The notes under the pieces were generated by a model, which had not been told where the DNA came from, ran no database searches, and saw nothing but the letters and a program-made list of their open reading frames with translations. From positions 12,231,512 through 12,295,511 of the forward strand of contig NW_024037048.1 in assembly GCF_015706575.1 (NCBI RefSeq): a DNA stretch of 64,000 nucleotides. The letters are read 5' to 3'. The stretch is from Patiria miniata. Lineage: Eukaryota; Echinodermata; Asteroidea; Valvatida; Asterinidae. The translations under genes and the position numbers were made by a program. This document shows positions 12,001-23,061 of the stretch, piece after piece; positions within the stretch are counted from its first letter, which is position 1; each line of letters starts with the position of its first letter.

Positions 12001-13637
12001 ATCTCACGACCCACATCACAGCAGCCAACCTTGTTAAGTGTACACCATGACAAAGTGGGAGGGGAAAATGCTTTTCGCTTGAACTTGGTACCCATCTATT
12101 TTATCCAGAAATTGTATAAATTTCAAGAAACGTTCAAAATTATCAGTCAACTGAAAATTGTGTGAGCTGAGCATATCATCAGCTTGTTAGATTTTAAAAT
12201 AGAATTATTGATTAACCGGCCCCATGGGTGAATGAAAAAAATTATTGGGGATACTGGACTGTACTGGACTGTTTTTTGTGTCTTTTGTCTGATCACAATC
12301 ACATCCACTACACAGCTTATAGCATGGCTGCAGCCAGCCAATCATGCCAGCAGTGTTTCCCCTGCCCATTATAAATCGACCGCCACTCAAATGTACCATG
12401 TTTGTCTGTTTGTTTTCAACCATTCTTAGGACTTGTTTGGTGCCATCTGGGTTTTTCAAGCGCAGATTCGTTGGGAACCAGATTGTATTTTTTGTTTTTG
12501 ACTGAATTGTCTGTGGGTAAAGACAAGTGTGAGAACAAATGGGAATGAAACACAAAGGTCTTGCTGTGTGCATGCCTGGCTGACATATGCAGGATATTTA
12601 CCTAAACATATGCTAGTAGTCTGTGGGCTTATGGTACAAAACCATCCCCTATAATAATAGTATGGGGATGCATAAGACGTTTCGGATGCATTCTCTGAAA
12701 ATTTCAGGGATTTATTAACCAAACACTAAAGAACCCGATTCCGCTTATTTTTTCCCACCCACAGACTTTTTTGGGACAGTGTTTTTAGTCAAAATAAAGA
12801 CGACGTAAAACGGATCTCTAGATATCCCACTTATGTGAAAATGATATTATAACGTCAAGTTACATCACACAAAAAGGGTTATTGCTTGATAATTTAGGTT
12901 CAAATCTTACATTTTTGTTCCCCCATGGATTTCTCCTCGGGCCGTCAGAAACGTGAAACAGCAGATGCTGATTTTCATGACTTTTTGTTGGCTGGTCTGT
13001 ATCAAAAGTAGTTGGAGGTTATAGGAAAGTCCTATATTGAGACCTTTTACAGTGAATAAAAATACATGTTAGAATTGCATGTTGCAACTCAACTGACATC
13101 TCCCACGAAAAGGGGACAAAGTTGCGAAAGGTGTTTTCACACAAATGGCATGTGAAGTCATTTCTTAGTGTCGATCACATTTCACATTTTGTTTTTCTCC
13201 AGACCAGAAACCACTTGAAAGAAGGCATAAATGATATTGCTACTGGTGAGTCCATATCAATCCTTTGTTCACATTGATGTATTTTTACTTGACATGAACT
13301 AGCAGAAAATGTTTTTTTCATCTTCACTCAAAATTTGTCCACTGGATAGAGATCCACTGTCGGCAGCTGATGCACATTTGGGAGGGGATATATACAGTTT
13401 ATGCTACTCACAACTTCCTCATTGCTCTGAAGCAACTTTGTAGGAAAGGTTTATTTACAGCAGATGTAAATTCTTGTTTGGTTTTCACTAACAGATGCAG
13501 TTATAACAAATAAAGACAACCAGCTGAACCAGCAAGGGAGACTTACAGCATCAGCCTTTGTAAACTTTCGCCTGGACACTGTAGCCCTTATGAAAGCATT
13601 TGACATTGGACTGTATGGAAGAGGTGTTACACGGTAA
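1..13637 (+). CDS. DCP2: mRNA-decapping enzyme DCP2, 5'-partial, nine exons
   Basis: Joined exons: 1-16, 1497-1648, 3543-3670, 7279-7377, 10272-10424, 11100-11212, 11419-11854, 13203-13245, 13495-13637. All junction phases agree and give about 426 visible residues plus TAA. The family removes the m7G cap from mRNA in the cytoplasm (P bodies), working with DCP1. The N-terminal DCP2 box A domain is seen in exons 2-3 (motifs [27 protein letters not shown]). A complete Nudix box G-x5-E-x7-RE-V-x-EE-x-GF spans visible residues 116-138, with metal-binding glutamates 131, 134 and 135. They match human E144, E147 and E148, so about 13 residues are missing upstream. Exon 7 encodes a basic and then Q-rich, low-complexity tail. 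The last exon matches the conserved vertebrate C-terminal end (AFxxFxxDxxALMKAF). Family identity rests on remembered homologues, not a search. The start codon lies outside the window. Confidence 0.95.
17..1496 (+). other. DCP2 intron 1 (GT-AG)
   Basis: The intron runs from GTGAGTG to TGGCAG. It is mostly AT-rich sequence without recognisable genes. At 180-560 there is a repeat with words (AAAACAGCGG, GCCCGGCTGG, TACTGAAAAAGG) that recur in related form at 40.77-41.97 kb. At 1265-1345 a short inverted motif reads GGGAGACAT / ATGTCTCCC. Confidence 0.8.
1497..1648 (+). CDS. DCP2: DCP2 exon 2 (box A region)
   Basis: It encodes [13 protein letters not shown], then [12 protein letters not shown], and ends CGIKEFSKA plus one base. 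The 3' end is not followed by GT. The next eight bases are ATATCCTT, the U12-type donor, and only this boundary gives a family-like junction to exon 3 (SKA-I-FRHCPFL). Confidence 0.9.
1649..3542 (+). other. DCP2 intron 2, U12-type AT-AC intron
   Basis: The intron starts ATATCCTT, an exact match to the U12 donor consensus RTATCCTT. It ends with branch-site core CCTTAACT (3525-3532), 10 to 13 nt before the terminal AC at 3541-3542. Any U2-type reading fails: the frame meets TGA at 1657-1659 before a usable GT. Inside are an (ACTG)n stretch (about 2179-2212) and, at 2450-2870, a degenerate repeat rich in GGTCA words ending in a palindromic GTGATCTGCGGATCAC. Confidence 0.9.
3543..3670 (+). CDS. 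DCP2: DCP2 exon 3
   Basis: After the AC acceptor it encodes [13 protein letters not shown], then [23 protein letters not shown], which links the regulatory box A domain to the Nudix fold. The donor is GTACGT at 3671, phase 0. Confidence 0.93.
3671..7278 (+). other. DCP2 intron 3
   Basis: A 3.6 kb GT-AG intron. It holds a poly-G run (about 4201-4220) and unclassified moderately GC-rich sequence at 4.48-5.45 kb that looks transposon-like but has no motif I can name. It also holds a (TTTC)n microsatellite (about 6300-6320) and, at 6250-6850, a repeat rich in GGTCA and GGCCA words. Confidence 0.75.
7279..7377 (+). CDS. DCP2: DCP2 exon 4, first part of Nudix box
   Basis: It follows a TTTCTTTCAG acceptor and encodes [19 protein letters not shown], then [14 protein letters not shown]. 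An internal GTGAAT at 7346 could be read as a donor, but the exon must continue to 7377 (donor GTGGGT) to keep the Nudix spacing G-x5-E-x7-RE. Confidence 0.93.
7378..10271 (+). other. DCP2 intron 4
   Basis: A 2.9 kb GT-AG intron. At about 7985-8055 it holds a segment resembling the reverse complement of a part of 62.87-62.95 kb. It has a poly-C run (about 8251-8269), an interspersed repeat at 9460-9790 shared with 26.42-27.0 kb, a long hairpin at 9827-9979, and a (GGTA)n run at about 10001-10017. Confidence 0.75.
9827..9979. repeat. Long hairpin, 68-bp inverted arms
   Basis: Arms 9827-9894 and 9912-9979 are reverse complements with only a few mismatches, separated by a 17-base loop. They begin AACAGTGTGAGG and end CCTCACACTGTT. 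This is a perfect-looking foldback lying about 290 bases before DCP2 exon 5. It is probably a small foldback/MITE; a hairpin RNA precursor is an alternative. Confidence 0.85.
10272..10424 (+). CDS. DCP2: DCP2 exon 5, second part of Nudix box
   Basis: It begins VQEETGFD, completing the Nudix box, and continues through [14 protein letters not shown] and [10 protein letters not shown]. Acceptor TTTTTCAG; donor GTAATA; phase 0 on both sides. Confidence 0.95.
11100..11212 (+). CDS. DCP2: DCP2 exon 6, end of Nudix domain
   Basis: It encodes [15 protein letters not shown], then [16 protein letters not shown]. The acceptor is GGATTTAAG. The donor GTGAGTAA splits the last lysine codon (AA|A). A short 675-base intron (10425-11099) lies upstream without a notable feature. 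Confidence 0.93.
11419..11854 (+). CDS. DCP2: DCP2 exon 7, low-complexity tail
   Basis: The acceptor is the pyrimidine-rich stretch ending CCACCATTATGTGAG. An open frame also extends upstream to an ATG at 11375, but that part is the polypyrimidine tract. The first residues are [14 protein letters not shown], then Q/N/T-rich sequence. The family is poorly conserved here, so the call rests on phase, position and a strong GTAAGC donor at 11855. Confidence 0.8.
11855..13202 (+). other. DCP2 intron 7
   Basis: A 1.35 kb GT-AG intron. I see only unclassified AT-rich sequence. Confidence 0.7.
13203..13245 (+). CDS. DCP2: DCP2 exon 8, 43-base micro-exon
   Basis: It lies between TTTCTCCAG and GTGAGTCC, in frame ([14 protein letters not shown] plus one base), and connects exon 7 to exon 9 without a shift. 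Confidence 0.75.
13495..13637 (+). CDS. DCP2: DCP2 exon 9, C-terminal motif and stop
   Basis: It follows TTTTCACTAACAG and encodes a tail with [10 protein letters not shown] and [12 protein letters not shown], like the conserved C-terminal FxxFxxDxxxIM element of vertebrate DCP2. The stop is TAA at 13635-13637. The stop overlaps a possible donor (GGTAAAT), so an alternative downstream end is not excluded. Confidence 0.85.
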
Positions 13638-16210
13638 ATCCTTTTCTGCAAGATTTATATTTGGTGAGATCCTGCCAACAGTGCATCACACAACACTTCT
13701 GGAAAGCTTAGCCAGGGAAAGATGGAATAAGGGCTTGGGAAAAAGAAAGTTTCCATTTTTATAAGGTTGTTTCTCAAAGTGCCTTTTGTAGGTGTGGGAG
13801 GTTGAAGTGAAGGTGGGTGAAGTGCTGTGGGCAAACTGTAGACCTCAAAGAAGGATGTCAAGATTTGTTTGCAAGAATACACAAACAGACTTTTACTTCA
13901 GAATCAATTAACTCCTGGCATTCTCCATCTGGTTTGAAGTGCATGTATTTCAGAACTTAAGTTTAAATTATCGCCATTATTATCATCTATTCTTTTTTTG
14001 CAAGCTTGTCTTTCTGTAATCTTTTAGTGGCAATATAGGAAATGTGCGTCTTACTTTTTAAGTTACGTGAAATGTACAGAACACGTGTCAGTTTTTAGTG
14101 TTTTTTTACTGCTGTAAATTGTTAATATCAGATTTACAAGAAAATACAAAAATGAATCATCACATTCAGAGCAATGTATAACCGGTAAGATCTTGCTATT
14201 TGTTTTTAATGTCTGTGTAAAGGAGGAAACAGTCAAAAACATTGGGAATCTAAATATTATTTCAATATTCATTTTGGAGAATACAATAACTACCATGTAA
14301 GGGCCCTATTTTGTTATACAAATTTATAAAAATTAAGCATTCTGACTGAGCTAGATGCAAGTTTATACTTATTCACATCTGCAAGTACATGTATGATGAA
14401 AATGAATCGACAGCACCACTAACAACTTGTTCAGCAAATGCAGCATCTTTCATAATGCGAAAGACATTTTGCAATTCCACAAAATGCAGCAGTTATCTCA
14501 ATTTGCAGATTACTGAGTGTGTGAGAAAATCATGCTTTATTATAATCATCCATTGAATTCATCCAGAAAGAAGCATACCACAGACATATACATGTAAATG
14601 GATAGACCGCCAGTCTTGCGAGTAAAACTGATTTGGAAAAGTACAGGCAAACCGTTTGTTGACAGCACGTAACTATGCAACGCGCATTCAATATGCGGCT
14701 TCGCGATTAATACAATTGTACATTTGCATACAGTACATACTTTTGGGGGGTTAAAAATAAGGTTGTTTTACTCGAAATCTGCATGAAAAAGATGGGTACC
14801 ATATTGTTTTTTAATCTACCTAAATCATACTTGGTACACAAGGGATATCTTTTTACAATCAACATTTTTTTGACTGGAATTCTTCATCTGTGTGTAAACT
14901 TCCCATACCAAGAGGTAAATTTGCCCCATAGAGCTATATTTAATTACCCTAGAGCGCTAACTCCTCACTCTTGTGAGCGGAAATACTTTGAAGCCGTCCT
15001 GCACGCAGACATTTTTAATTAATGCGTGAGTTTGTAGAACATTGTGAAATTAGATGGAGTGAATTTTGAAAGTGTACTCTAAATGCAAGGCGCAAGTAGA
15101 AACATACAAAACACTTTAAGCGCGTCATGACGGTTAAAAAAGCTTCCGGCATAAATCATCTGCAGCAGATACGCACTGTTTGCGTTGATGGTGCAAAGCA
15201 AAATGAAACGCTCATTTGCTGATTGTACGTTTCGGTTTTTGGGTGTATCAGCTTTGATAATGCACCTGTATAAAATACAAATGCAGATATGCAAATAGCC
15301 GTACAAAATGTTTAGTTTTCCATAGGTTTGTGCACAAACATGGATGCGCCCAGCAGGCATCACTTTGTACATCGAGCCAGCACTCTAGTAATTTAATATG
15401 GCTCTATGATTTGCCCATAGTTTTGATTTTAGTCGGGGGCCGCGCAGATCATGAAATGCGCATGTACTTTCGAATAGGACCTGGCAGTTTATGCGTTTAT
15501 TGTATACATGTATGAAGCATACGAAATAAACTGAAACTGGTACACAAGCCATATGCAGCGGCAGGTGGGGGGGGGAGGGTTCCCACATTCGGTGAACTTG
15601 TTCCTTTGCCATAACTGAAACTTATGTACTATGCCCCTCCACTTTCATACACGTCCGGCTGCCAATGAGGCAAGCTTAACCAAATGGTTAGACAAATGTA
15701 CTGTAGTGATATGTATACATGTACAATGTATGAAATGATTCGGAATTGGAAATTCTGGACAAACATATGAAATTTCCAGGGTTTGCAAATCCTCATATTA
15801 TTATATAGACTGTTGTGTATTTATAATGTGTTTTTTTTTCATAGAATAAATGACCATTATACTAATAACTCAATTTTTTTCAATCATTACAATTTTAAGA
15901 AAGTACAGTTAGTGGATTAGGTGTTGTCTTCCTTTAATAGTATGGCAGTTCATCACAAGATGAAAGTGTACTGTACTCCAGAATATCAGATCCTGCTTGA
16001 GGTACCTGTAGGTTTCTCATCATGAATTCATCACTCGGCTTGCTGAAAACTAAAAAGTACTTATTCTTTGTGTAAAATGATTGCAAATATTGCTTCAAAC
16101 TGTGTAACTTTTTTTCTTTTATTTTTATAACCACATGTTTTTACTCATGCTTGTACAAGTTTTTGAGAGAGATACATATACATGTACATATACATGTACC
16201 GGTATGCTTT
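13638..16210. other. DCP2 3' UTR and intergenic sequence
   Basis: No gene is seen. The sequence is AT-rich with scattered TACATGTA words. An AATAAA lies at 15525-15530, but I cannot say where the transcript ends. At 14.65-15.45 kb there is CpG-richer sequence of unknown nature. Confidence 0.6.
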
Positions 16211-19200
16211 ATAATGTGTACAGGGTGAGTAAAAAAAAATAACCCAAACAGTAGCCTCTGCCGACTCCGTGACTCCTGACCCCAGCCCGACTTCACCGTA
16301 CCGTCCAGCACGCCATCAGCCCCGCTAGCTAATGCCTACCGTCTCTTCCCGTAGATGATAAGCGTGCGCTCTGCGAAAGGTTGTCTCAGATCTGATCTGA
16401 GCTGAACTGAACTGAACTAATCAGAAATGATCTCGCAACTGCCCCCGGCCTTATATAGGGCCATGCAGCTGCTAGCTGGCCCTCTTTAGGCTACGCCCGC
16501 TATAGTAATTTGGGCCACAAAGCCTCCTTAGCATGAACGTCCTCGTTCATAACAGCTGCTGAAGACCTGAGATTCAAAGCAAATTACTCAACGATTCATT
16601 ATCTAACTTTTGATCCAAACAACGACAAGGTCCATAACTTCAACACGTTGGCGCCTCTTTATACATGCCCCTCATAAAAGACATACAGTTTACTTTAAAA
16701 ACTTTAAGAAAACTTTATAGAAAACTTCACCAAACTTTTTGGAAAACTTAAAGAAAACTGTACAATGTATATGAACTTTATGGAATAGTGGCTTGGAGAA
16801 ACAAGCCTAACTTTGGAAACCGTATGAAACACGGATGCGCTGTTACTTCTCGCGTAAATCTTGGTCAAACTGAACATCGTATACCCTGTCCAACAGCTGC
16901 TCACGAACTTTCAAACCTTCCTGGTACTCGAGGGTGGTCGATACCTCCTTCACCTGGGTAACCTTCCCCTCGGTACCTCTTCCAGAGGTGTCACGTGGAT
17001 TGGGTGCAGATTCTCTCTGATGTGCGCAGCTGCTGCGCACAGCTGCTGCGTTGTTGGGTGCTAGCTGCCTCAGCCGGTTCCTGTGGTGGCATCACTCCCG
17101 CCTCCTCTTCACCGCTCTCTGTGTCATCCTGCTGGGCCATCAAGAGCATCCCCTGAGGCTTACCACCAAGCAGCTTACACACTGGGGCTAGCATATCCTC
17201 TTCTAACAAGGACAAAGAGGCCGGTGACAAAGACAGTCCTCCACTCGCCTCTGGTCGTACGATCAAGAGATCAAGGGGGCCACCTTGAGCGACTGTACAC
17301 CACTTGGCAGACTTACGTTTGGCTGGCGGTTCCTCCTGTGCGTTCGTTTTGCTTTGAGTCGGTCGCTTCTCTCCTCATGGTTGTTCATTGATGTCGTCTT
17401 TCTGATGGAGTATACGTAGTGCCTCTGCCTATCGCATCAGAGAAGTGTCCTCTTGCAAGGCGGTCCCTTGCGGTTTCGGTAATTCTGGTAGGAAAAGGGC
17501 GCTAATGCACGTACCGCCTGGCCGAGCTCCTGTACGGTTTTCTTCAGCTTCTGCCTCCTATTCCTTAGCTCAAGGAGGAAATTTTTTGCTCGATCTCCCG
17601 GTCAAAACGCCCATCCAAAAGCTTGAGAAGTTAGCTGTATGAATGTCTCTGACTCTTCTTCTCTCCTTCGCTATGGTGAAGAAGTATCTTCAGTGCCGGA
17701 CCCTGGAGGCTCGCCGACAGAAACACCGCCGCCTCTTCGTCGTCCCATCCATTGGCTATTATACCTGATTCGAAATGTTTCCTGTAGTCTATCCACAGCT
17801 GTTTACCTCCAAAGCGGTCTGGGACAATCCTTGGGCGGCTCAAGCTCTTTGTCAGCCTCTCTTGTAACTGCTTATCCCCTATTATTCGTTGGTCTCGTTT
17901 GAGCGGCCATGGTGTCTCCTTAGAGGCTCCTGCGCCTCCTATAGGCCTATTTCACAACCTGGCTGCTCACTTTTCTCTAGTTCACTTATGACTACCACTG
18001 GCTTCATTAACTCCACAATTGCCTCCACATGTGGCGTTGTGTCTCCTCTAATGCCAGTAGATTGTGCCTTTCGCATCCAAGACAGATTTTTTTCTTCATG
18101 ATACCCCTTGGAGGCATCGAGTTGCCTCCAGAAACCTCGTGTACTACGCCCTGCACCTGGAAAATGGAGGCAAGTCCAGTGTGTACACCGGAATCCAGCG
18201 AAGTCCCTTTACTACGGTTCTTCCTAGAAACCCTTAATCGAGATATCCTACTCATCAATATTTCTATTGTAGCCGCCTGGCGTGAACTCTCCTCCATTCA
18301 ATGCTGGAGCTCATCCTCCCTTCCCTGGAGGTCCACTGGGAGACTGTCGGCCTACTCTTGAAGTTCCTTAGCAGTCTGGTCTGTGCTTATTAGTTTGTGT
18401 CTACGTCTTAATTAAATTTAGTTGTATCTCATTGAGGCGACATACATGGTTGTATTTATTAATGAAAAATGGTCCTCGCCTCCCCAAGCCTCCCAGGGTT
18501 GAAAACGTGGGCAAATGGTTGCTAGGCAACCATTTGCCTAGCAGATATTCCCGCCACAACTATCTGTGACCTGATCATTAGTCCCGTTACCCGGACAACC
18601 TATCTTTGGATCAGTACCCCAGCAGCCGGGAATGCAGGCCCATTTGGATAGAAATATACCGCCCTATACGCTTAGTGGCACTCACCCACGCCTCTCAACC
18701 TCCAGATGGACAAGGACAGACGACTATCAATACAAATAGTCAATGACCTCAATTACTGATTGATTTATTTACACAGAATCATGTTGTATGATCGAGCTTT
18801 CGTCAAATTATAATGTTAGCCTCTAATAAGTAACTATTGGTCTCTGAGCCTCTAGTTATGGTTAGCCTCACATAAGGCGCTGCTGTAAGGCCGCTAGTGC
18901 CGGCAGCACGGCGATGCCTGTCTGGGGAATAGCCTCTGAACCCCTTGAAACCATCATACGCCTCTAGTGTTCCTGTGCGTATTCCGCCTCCACTTTACTA
19001 TCCTTCATCGTTTCTAGTCTCCTTCCTCGAGGCGGCGGGTATGTGAGCGCGCACTCCCGGTTCCATCCAGTTACAATTGGCAGATAGCTGTACGTCGCTC
19101 CGCCACCAGTAGCCTCTGCGGACACTCCTGACCCCAGCCCGAATTCACCGTACCGTCCAGCACGCCATCAGCCCCGCTAGCTAATATTATCTACTGTCTC

Positions 19201-19233
19201 TTCCCGTAGATGATAAGCGTGCGCTCTGTCTCA
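16210..19233 (-). mobile_element. Gag-only LTR retroelement, decayed
   Basis: A direct repeat of about 120 bp (16251-16373 and 19109-19228, sharing CGCCATCAGCCCCGCTAGC and GATGATAAGCGTGCGCTCTG) brackets the unit and looks like part of the LTRs. The left copy continues into LTR-like sequence to about 16640 with a TTATATAG box near 16452. Between them, on the minus strand, is a gag-type reading frame broken by shifts. No protease, reverse transcriptase or integrase motif is seen, so it looks non-autonomous. Exact ends and target duplications were not resolved. Confidence 0.6.
16843..18300 (-). pseudogene. Ty3/gypsy-type gag, frameshifted
   Basis: Three minus-strand pieces run in order. 18297-18007 holds an N-terminal region. 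17843-17631 is the best-conserved capsid segment (motifs FGGKQLW, NGWDDEEAA, FLSASLQG). From about 17640 to 17400 a shifted frame has the arginine-rich and ELGQAVRALA stretch typical of gypsy gag. A last acidic/Q-rich piece lies at 17266-16991. In-frame stops and shifts show it is broken. The gag assignment is from pattern memory. Confidence 0.6.
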
Positions 19234-19727
19234 ATTTTTCAAGATCTTGAAAAAAAATTTCAAGCAGTGGCCACACTGGTGAGGAGCCTGAGGTCAGTAA
19301 TTTTTTACATAGTACATGTAGAAGATGAAGGGCGCCACCGTTTGCTGTCCGGCGGAGAGAGATTTATATAACTAAGAACGAATTAGGAACTAGGAACATG
19401 GAATTAATATTAAGATTAGAACACCTCCTTACAACAGTGACAAGGCAAAGATCTTGGATCGATGGGCTGAGCACTTCATGCGGTCCTAATCACCCATCAA
19501 CGATGAAGCGCGCCATAACACGCATGCCTCAAGTTGATAGAGCTTGACACCCCCACCAACTGTGCAGGAAGTCAAGAAAGCAAACAGCCAGTTGTCCTCC
19601 GGTAAAGCCCCAGGGTCGGATGCAATCCCTACCGAAGTGTAAAAAGTAGGCGGAACAAAGCTGCAACAGAAACTGACGCCAACTTCAAGCAATCTGGAAT
19701 GAAGGAGCTTCCATGTACCAGCGTAAG

Positions 19728-21001
19728 TAGTCAGGTGGCTTAGATCTAATTTTCGTCAAGATCGTGACCGACTGGTCCAAAGCACCAAACTTGGCAGATA
19801 GATTCTTATAGACCTAGAGAAGATATTTAGAAGGGGTGACACCTGAAATTCGTTTGGGAAGGGTGCCTAATTTGCATAAATCGTTAATCCCTGTCGTGTA
19901 ATATATTTATTCCCATATTTGGGTATATTTCTATTTTTTTTATTTTTTTGAAAAGTGTATTTTGGGGATTCTACTTACATATCTTTACTTAAATAACATT
20001 TTCCAAATCATATAAGTGACCGAATAATTATGAGGACATAGTAACGATCCAAAATGGCTACTATTATGCACAAAAATTGCGCGCATTTACCTTGTCTCCA
20101 GATATCATCTATTACTCTTGCCAAACATCAGCATGGATGAACTTCAAATTCACCAAGTAGCTTACTGGTACAGTTACCTTATTAAAACCTTATGCAAAAT
20201 CATGTGAACAATGATAGCATTGTGATATTTAGCCCAGAAAACAAAAACTGGGAAAAAACGAGGTGTCCATAAATTAGGCCAACAAGTAGGTGAAGGGTTG
20301 CCTAACATGGAAGACTGGAACAAGTTCAAGGAAATTCCCAAAATTATTGTTGAGAAAACGTTTTGGCGTAGACAAAATTATTGTAAACAACAATAATCTC
20401 TTATTTAGGGGGATTTCGTTGAACTTGTTCAAGTCCCAACGTTACCCTTCCCGTACTAGCCCAATTTACGGACACCACATTTTCTCCCCTTTTTGGGTCT
20501 TTTGGGCTAAACATCAAGATGTTATCAATTTTCACTTGATTTCCCACTTATTTTTGTTAGGGTAACTATGCCAGTAAGTAACTTTGTGAATTTGAAGCTC
20601 ATCAATACCCACGTTTGGCGAGACTAGATGATGATATCTGAGGAAAAGGTAAATGAGCGTAACTTTAGGGTAAAATAGTAGCAATTTTGGTTCTTTACTA
20701 TGTCCTCCTTATTATTCAGTCACTTATATGTTTTACAAAATGTTATTGAAATAAGAATATGCAAGTAGAATCACCAAAATACACTTTTCAAAAAAATAAA
20801 AAAAATAAAAATATACCCAAATATGGGAATAAATAAATTACATGGCAGGGATTAACGATTTATGCAAATTAGGCACCCTTCCCAAAAGAATTTCAGGTGT
20901 CACCCCTTCTAAATATCTTCTCTAGGGCTATAAGAATCTATCTGCCAAGTTTGGTGCTTTGGACCAGTCGGTCACGATTCCGACCATATGCCACCTGACT
21001 A
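19728..21001. mobile_element. Foldback DNA element, about 450-bp inverted arms
   Basis: It begins TAGTCAGGTGGC and ends GCCACCTGACTA, exact inverted 12-mers. The arms then match inward for roughly 400-460 bases (19728 to about 20185 against about 20560 to 21001), with an unrelated centre of about 370 bases. It likely inserted at TA. No transposase is seen, so it is non-autonomous. It splits the LINE reading frame. Confidence 0.85.
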
Positions 21002-21155
21002 AAGGGCAATCGTCAGTCTGCAGGTGACAACCACAGAGGGATCTCCCATTCGATCGTCAATTGCCGACGAAATACTGGCTTGTGTCTTGCTCAATCGTTT
21101 GATTTTACATCTGCAGCAGGACCCTTCTCCCAGAGAGCCAATGTGGCTTTCGAAC

Positions 21156-21790
21156 TCAGTCTTGTTCCAAGACTGGATTTGTGCATTTTTGCTGCAAACA
21201 CGGCGATTACGGCAAGCTCACATTATGATTGACGGTGTTGAATTTGTAATTGAGCGGGCGTTGCATAAGACAGTATTAAACCTTCGGTGTGCCAGACCCT
21301 AGCGTAAAACCAACTCGAACCCAATAGTAGATAATTTAATTGCTTTGCAAAATGCTGAAACATCGACGTGATGAGATTGAGAAATAAGCTCTTGGTATGG
21401 TACTAGTTCGACATATTTATTCCTTGATTGGGAATTAATTTTACAAACGTTTTATCCATAAATTTTCACTAGCTTTCCAATACGTTCACTCCTTTTTGTA
21501 AATATACCCACTGGAAAGCCACACTAAACCACACACCGTGCAAGGACCCAGCACACACTACGTGTACTTTCACGTCTAGGTGATATACGTAAACGTTATG
21601 CACAGCCCACGCTCTATTATTCATGGTAGTGCGCATGCGGGAGGTATGCTCGGAATTTTTTGGGTAGGTCTGCCTGAATCGCCAAGACTGGATTTGGTTC
21701 GTCTCGTAGATAGTGCCCTCTATCTTTGATGACGTTCGGCTGCATAAAACGGTCAACGAAATCCAGTCTTGGACAAAGACTACTTTAATT
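21156..21790. mobile_element. Non-autonomous DNA element with 9-bp flanking duplication
   Basis: CTTTCGAAC occurs at 21147-21155 and again at 21791-21799. Removing the segment between restores a LINE-like junction (CGF-R-GRG). Near the ends are inverted copies of CCAAGACTGGATTT (21168-21181 and about 21758-21772). No coding sequence is evident. Confidence 0.75.
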
Positions 21791-23061
21791 CTTTCGAACC
21801 GGCCGAGGGACAGTCGACATGATTTTTTTGGTAAGACGAGTGCAGGAAAAGTGCCAGGAACAGCACTGCGACTCTTTAAAACATTCGTCCACTTGACAAA
21901 AGCCTTTGACGCCGGTCAGTTGAGATGGTCTGTGAATGATCATGGCAAAGTTTAGATGTCCAGACAGGTCAATTTAAGCTGTTCGCCAGTTTCATGATGG
22001 CATGATATGGCTCATGTATACTGGATGACGGGATCGAGTCGTCAGAAGCCTTCCCAGTCACAAATGGCGTCAAGGAAGGATGTGTACTTATCCCTACACT
22101 ATTCAGCATGATGTTCACTGTAGTGGGGTACACGCTTTCCAAACTAACATTGACGGCATCCCCATCAGTCTCAGATAGGCTACAGGACTGACGGTAAACT
22201 GTTCAACCTCGGAGAGCTGCAAGCTGTCACGATAGGAGATTGTCATCATGCAGAGTCTTCCTTTTTTCCCCCATGATTGTGCCCTCAATGCCATTTCAGA
22301 GTAAGGCTTGCAGACAGGCATGCATGGACAAGTTTTCTGTGGAATGTGGCAACTTTGGTCTGACCAAAAACACCAAAAAGACGGACTAATAGTCATGCAC
22401 CAGCCTCTCCCTGCAAAGCCTTATTGTGCGCCGCACATTACTGTGAAAGGTCGAGCACCTAGAAATTAAGCAGTTGACAGCTTCACATACCTACATGTAG
22501 GCAGCACCCTGTCAAGAACAGTCAACATGTATGAGGGGCAACAGAATTGACAAAGCCAGTTCTTCCTTTGGTAGACTACGTGCGAAGGTGTGGGACCGCA
22601 GAGGAATGAGCCCAACCACCAAGCTGAAAGTGTACCCCGCTATGTGCCGATACAACTCTACTCTATACCTGTGAAACTGTGCACAGCAGACATGCCGGAC
22701 ATAATGAGCTACCTCCGTAGATACTGAGGATCAGTTTGCATGACAAAATTCCCAATACTGAAGTTCTCACTAGGGCCAACATCCAAAGCATAATTATACA
22801 CATCGCTGCAGAAGGCTCAGGTCAGATGGGCAGGACATATCGCCCGCATGGGTGTGAAGGCAAGCGCTAGCTCCATAATAGGAGCTAGCGCAAAACAAAC
22901 GCTTCAAGAACTCACAGTGTCCCTGAAACGCCTTAACATCGATGTGGCCTCCTGGGAGACTTACGTACAAGATCGCCCTAACTGCAGGCTCTATAGAATC
23001 ACAACTGCATTTAGCCAGCTGCTCAGCAGAGAGACACTGCAGAATCCAAGAGGCACAAAAT

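Noticed and set aside
16640..16655. TTGGCGCCT as a retroviral primer binding site
   Set aside because: It is on the wrong side for the minus-strand gag element, and the LTR ends were not resolved.
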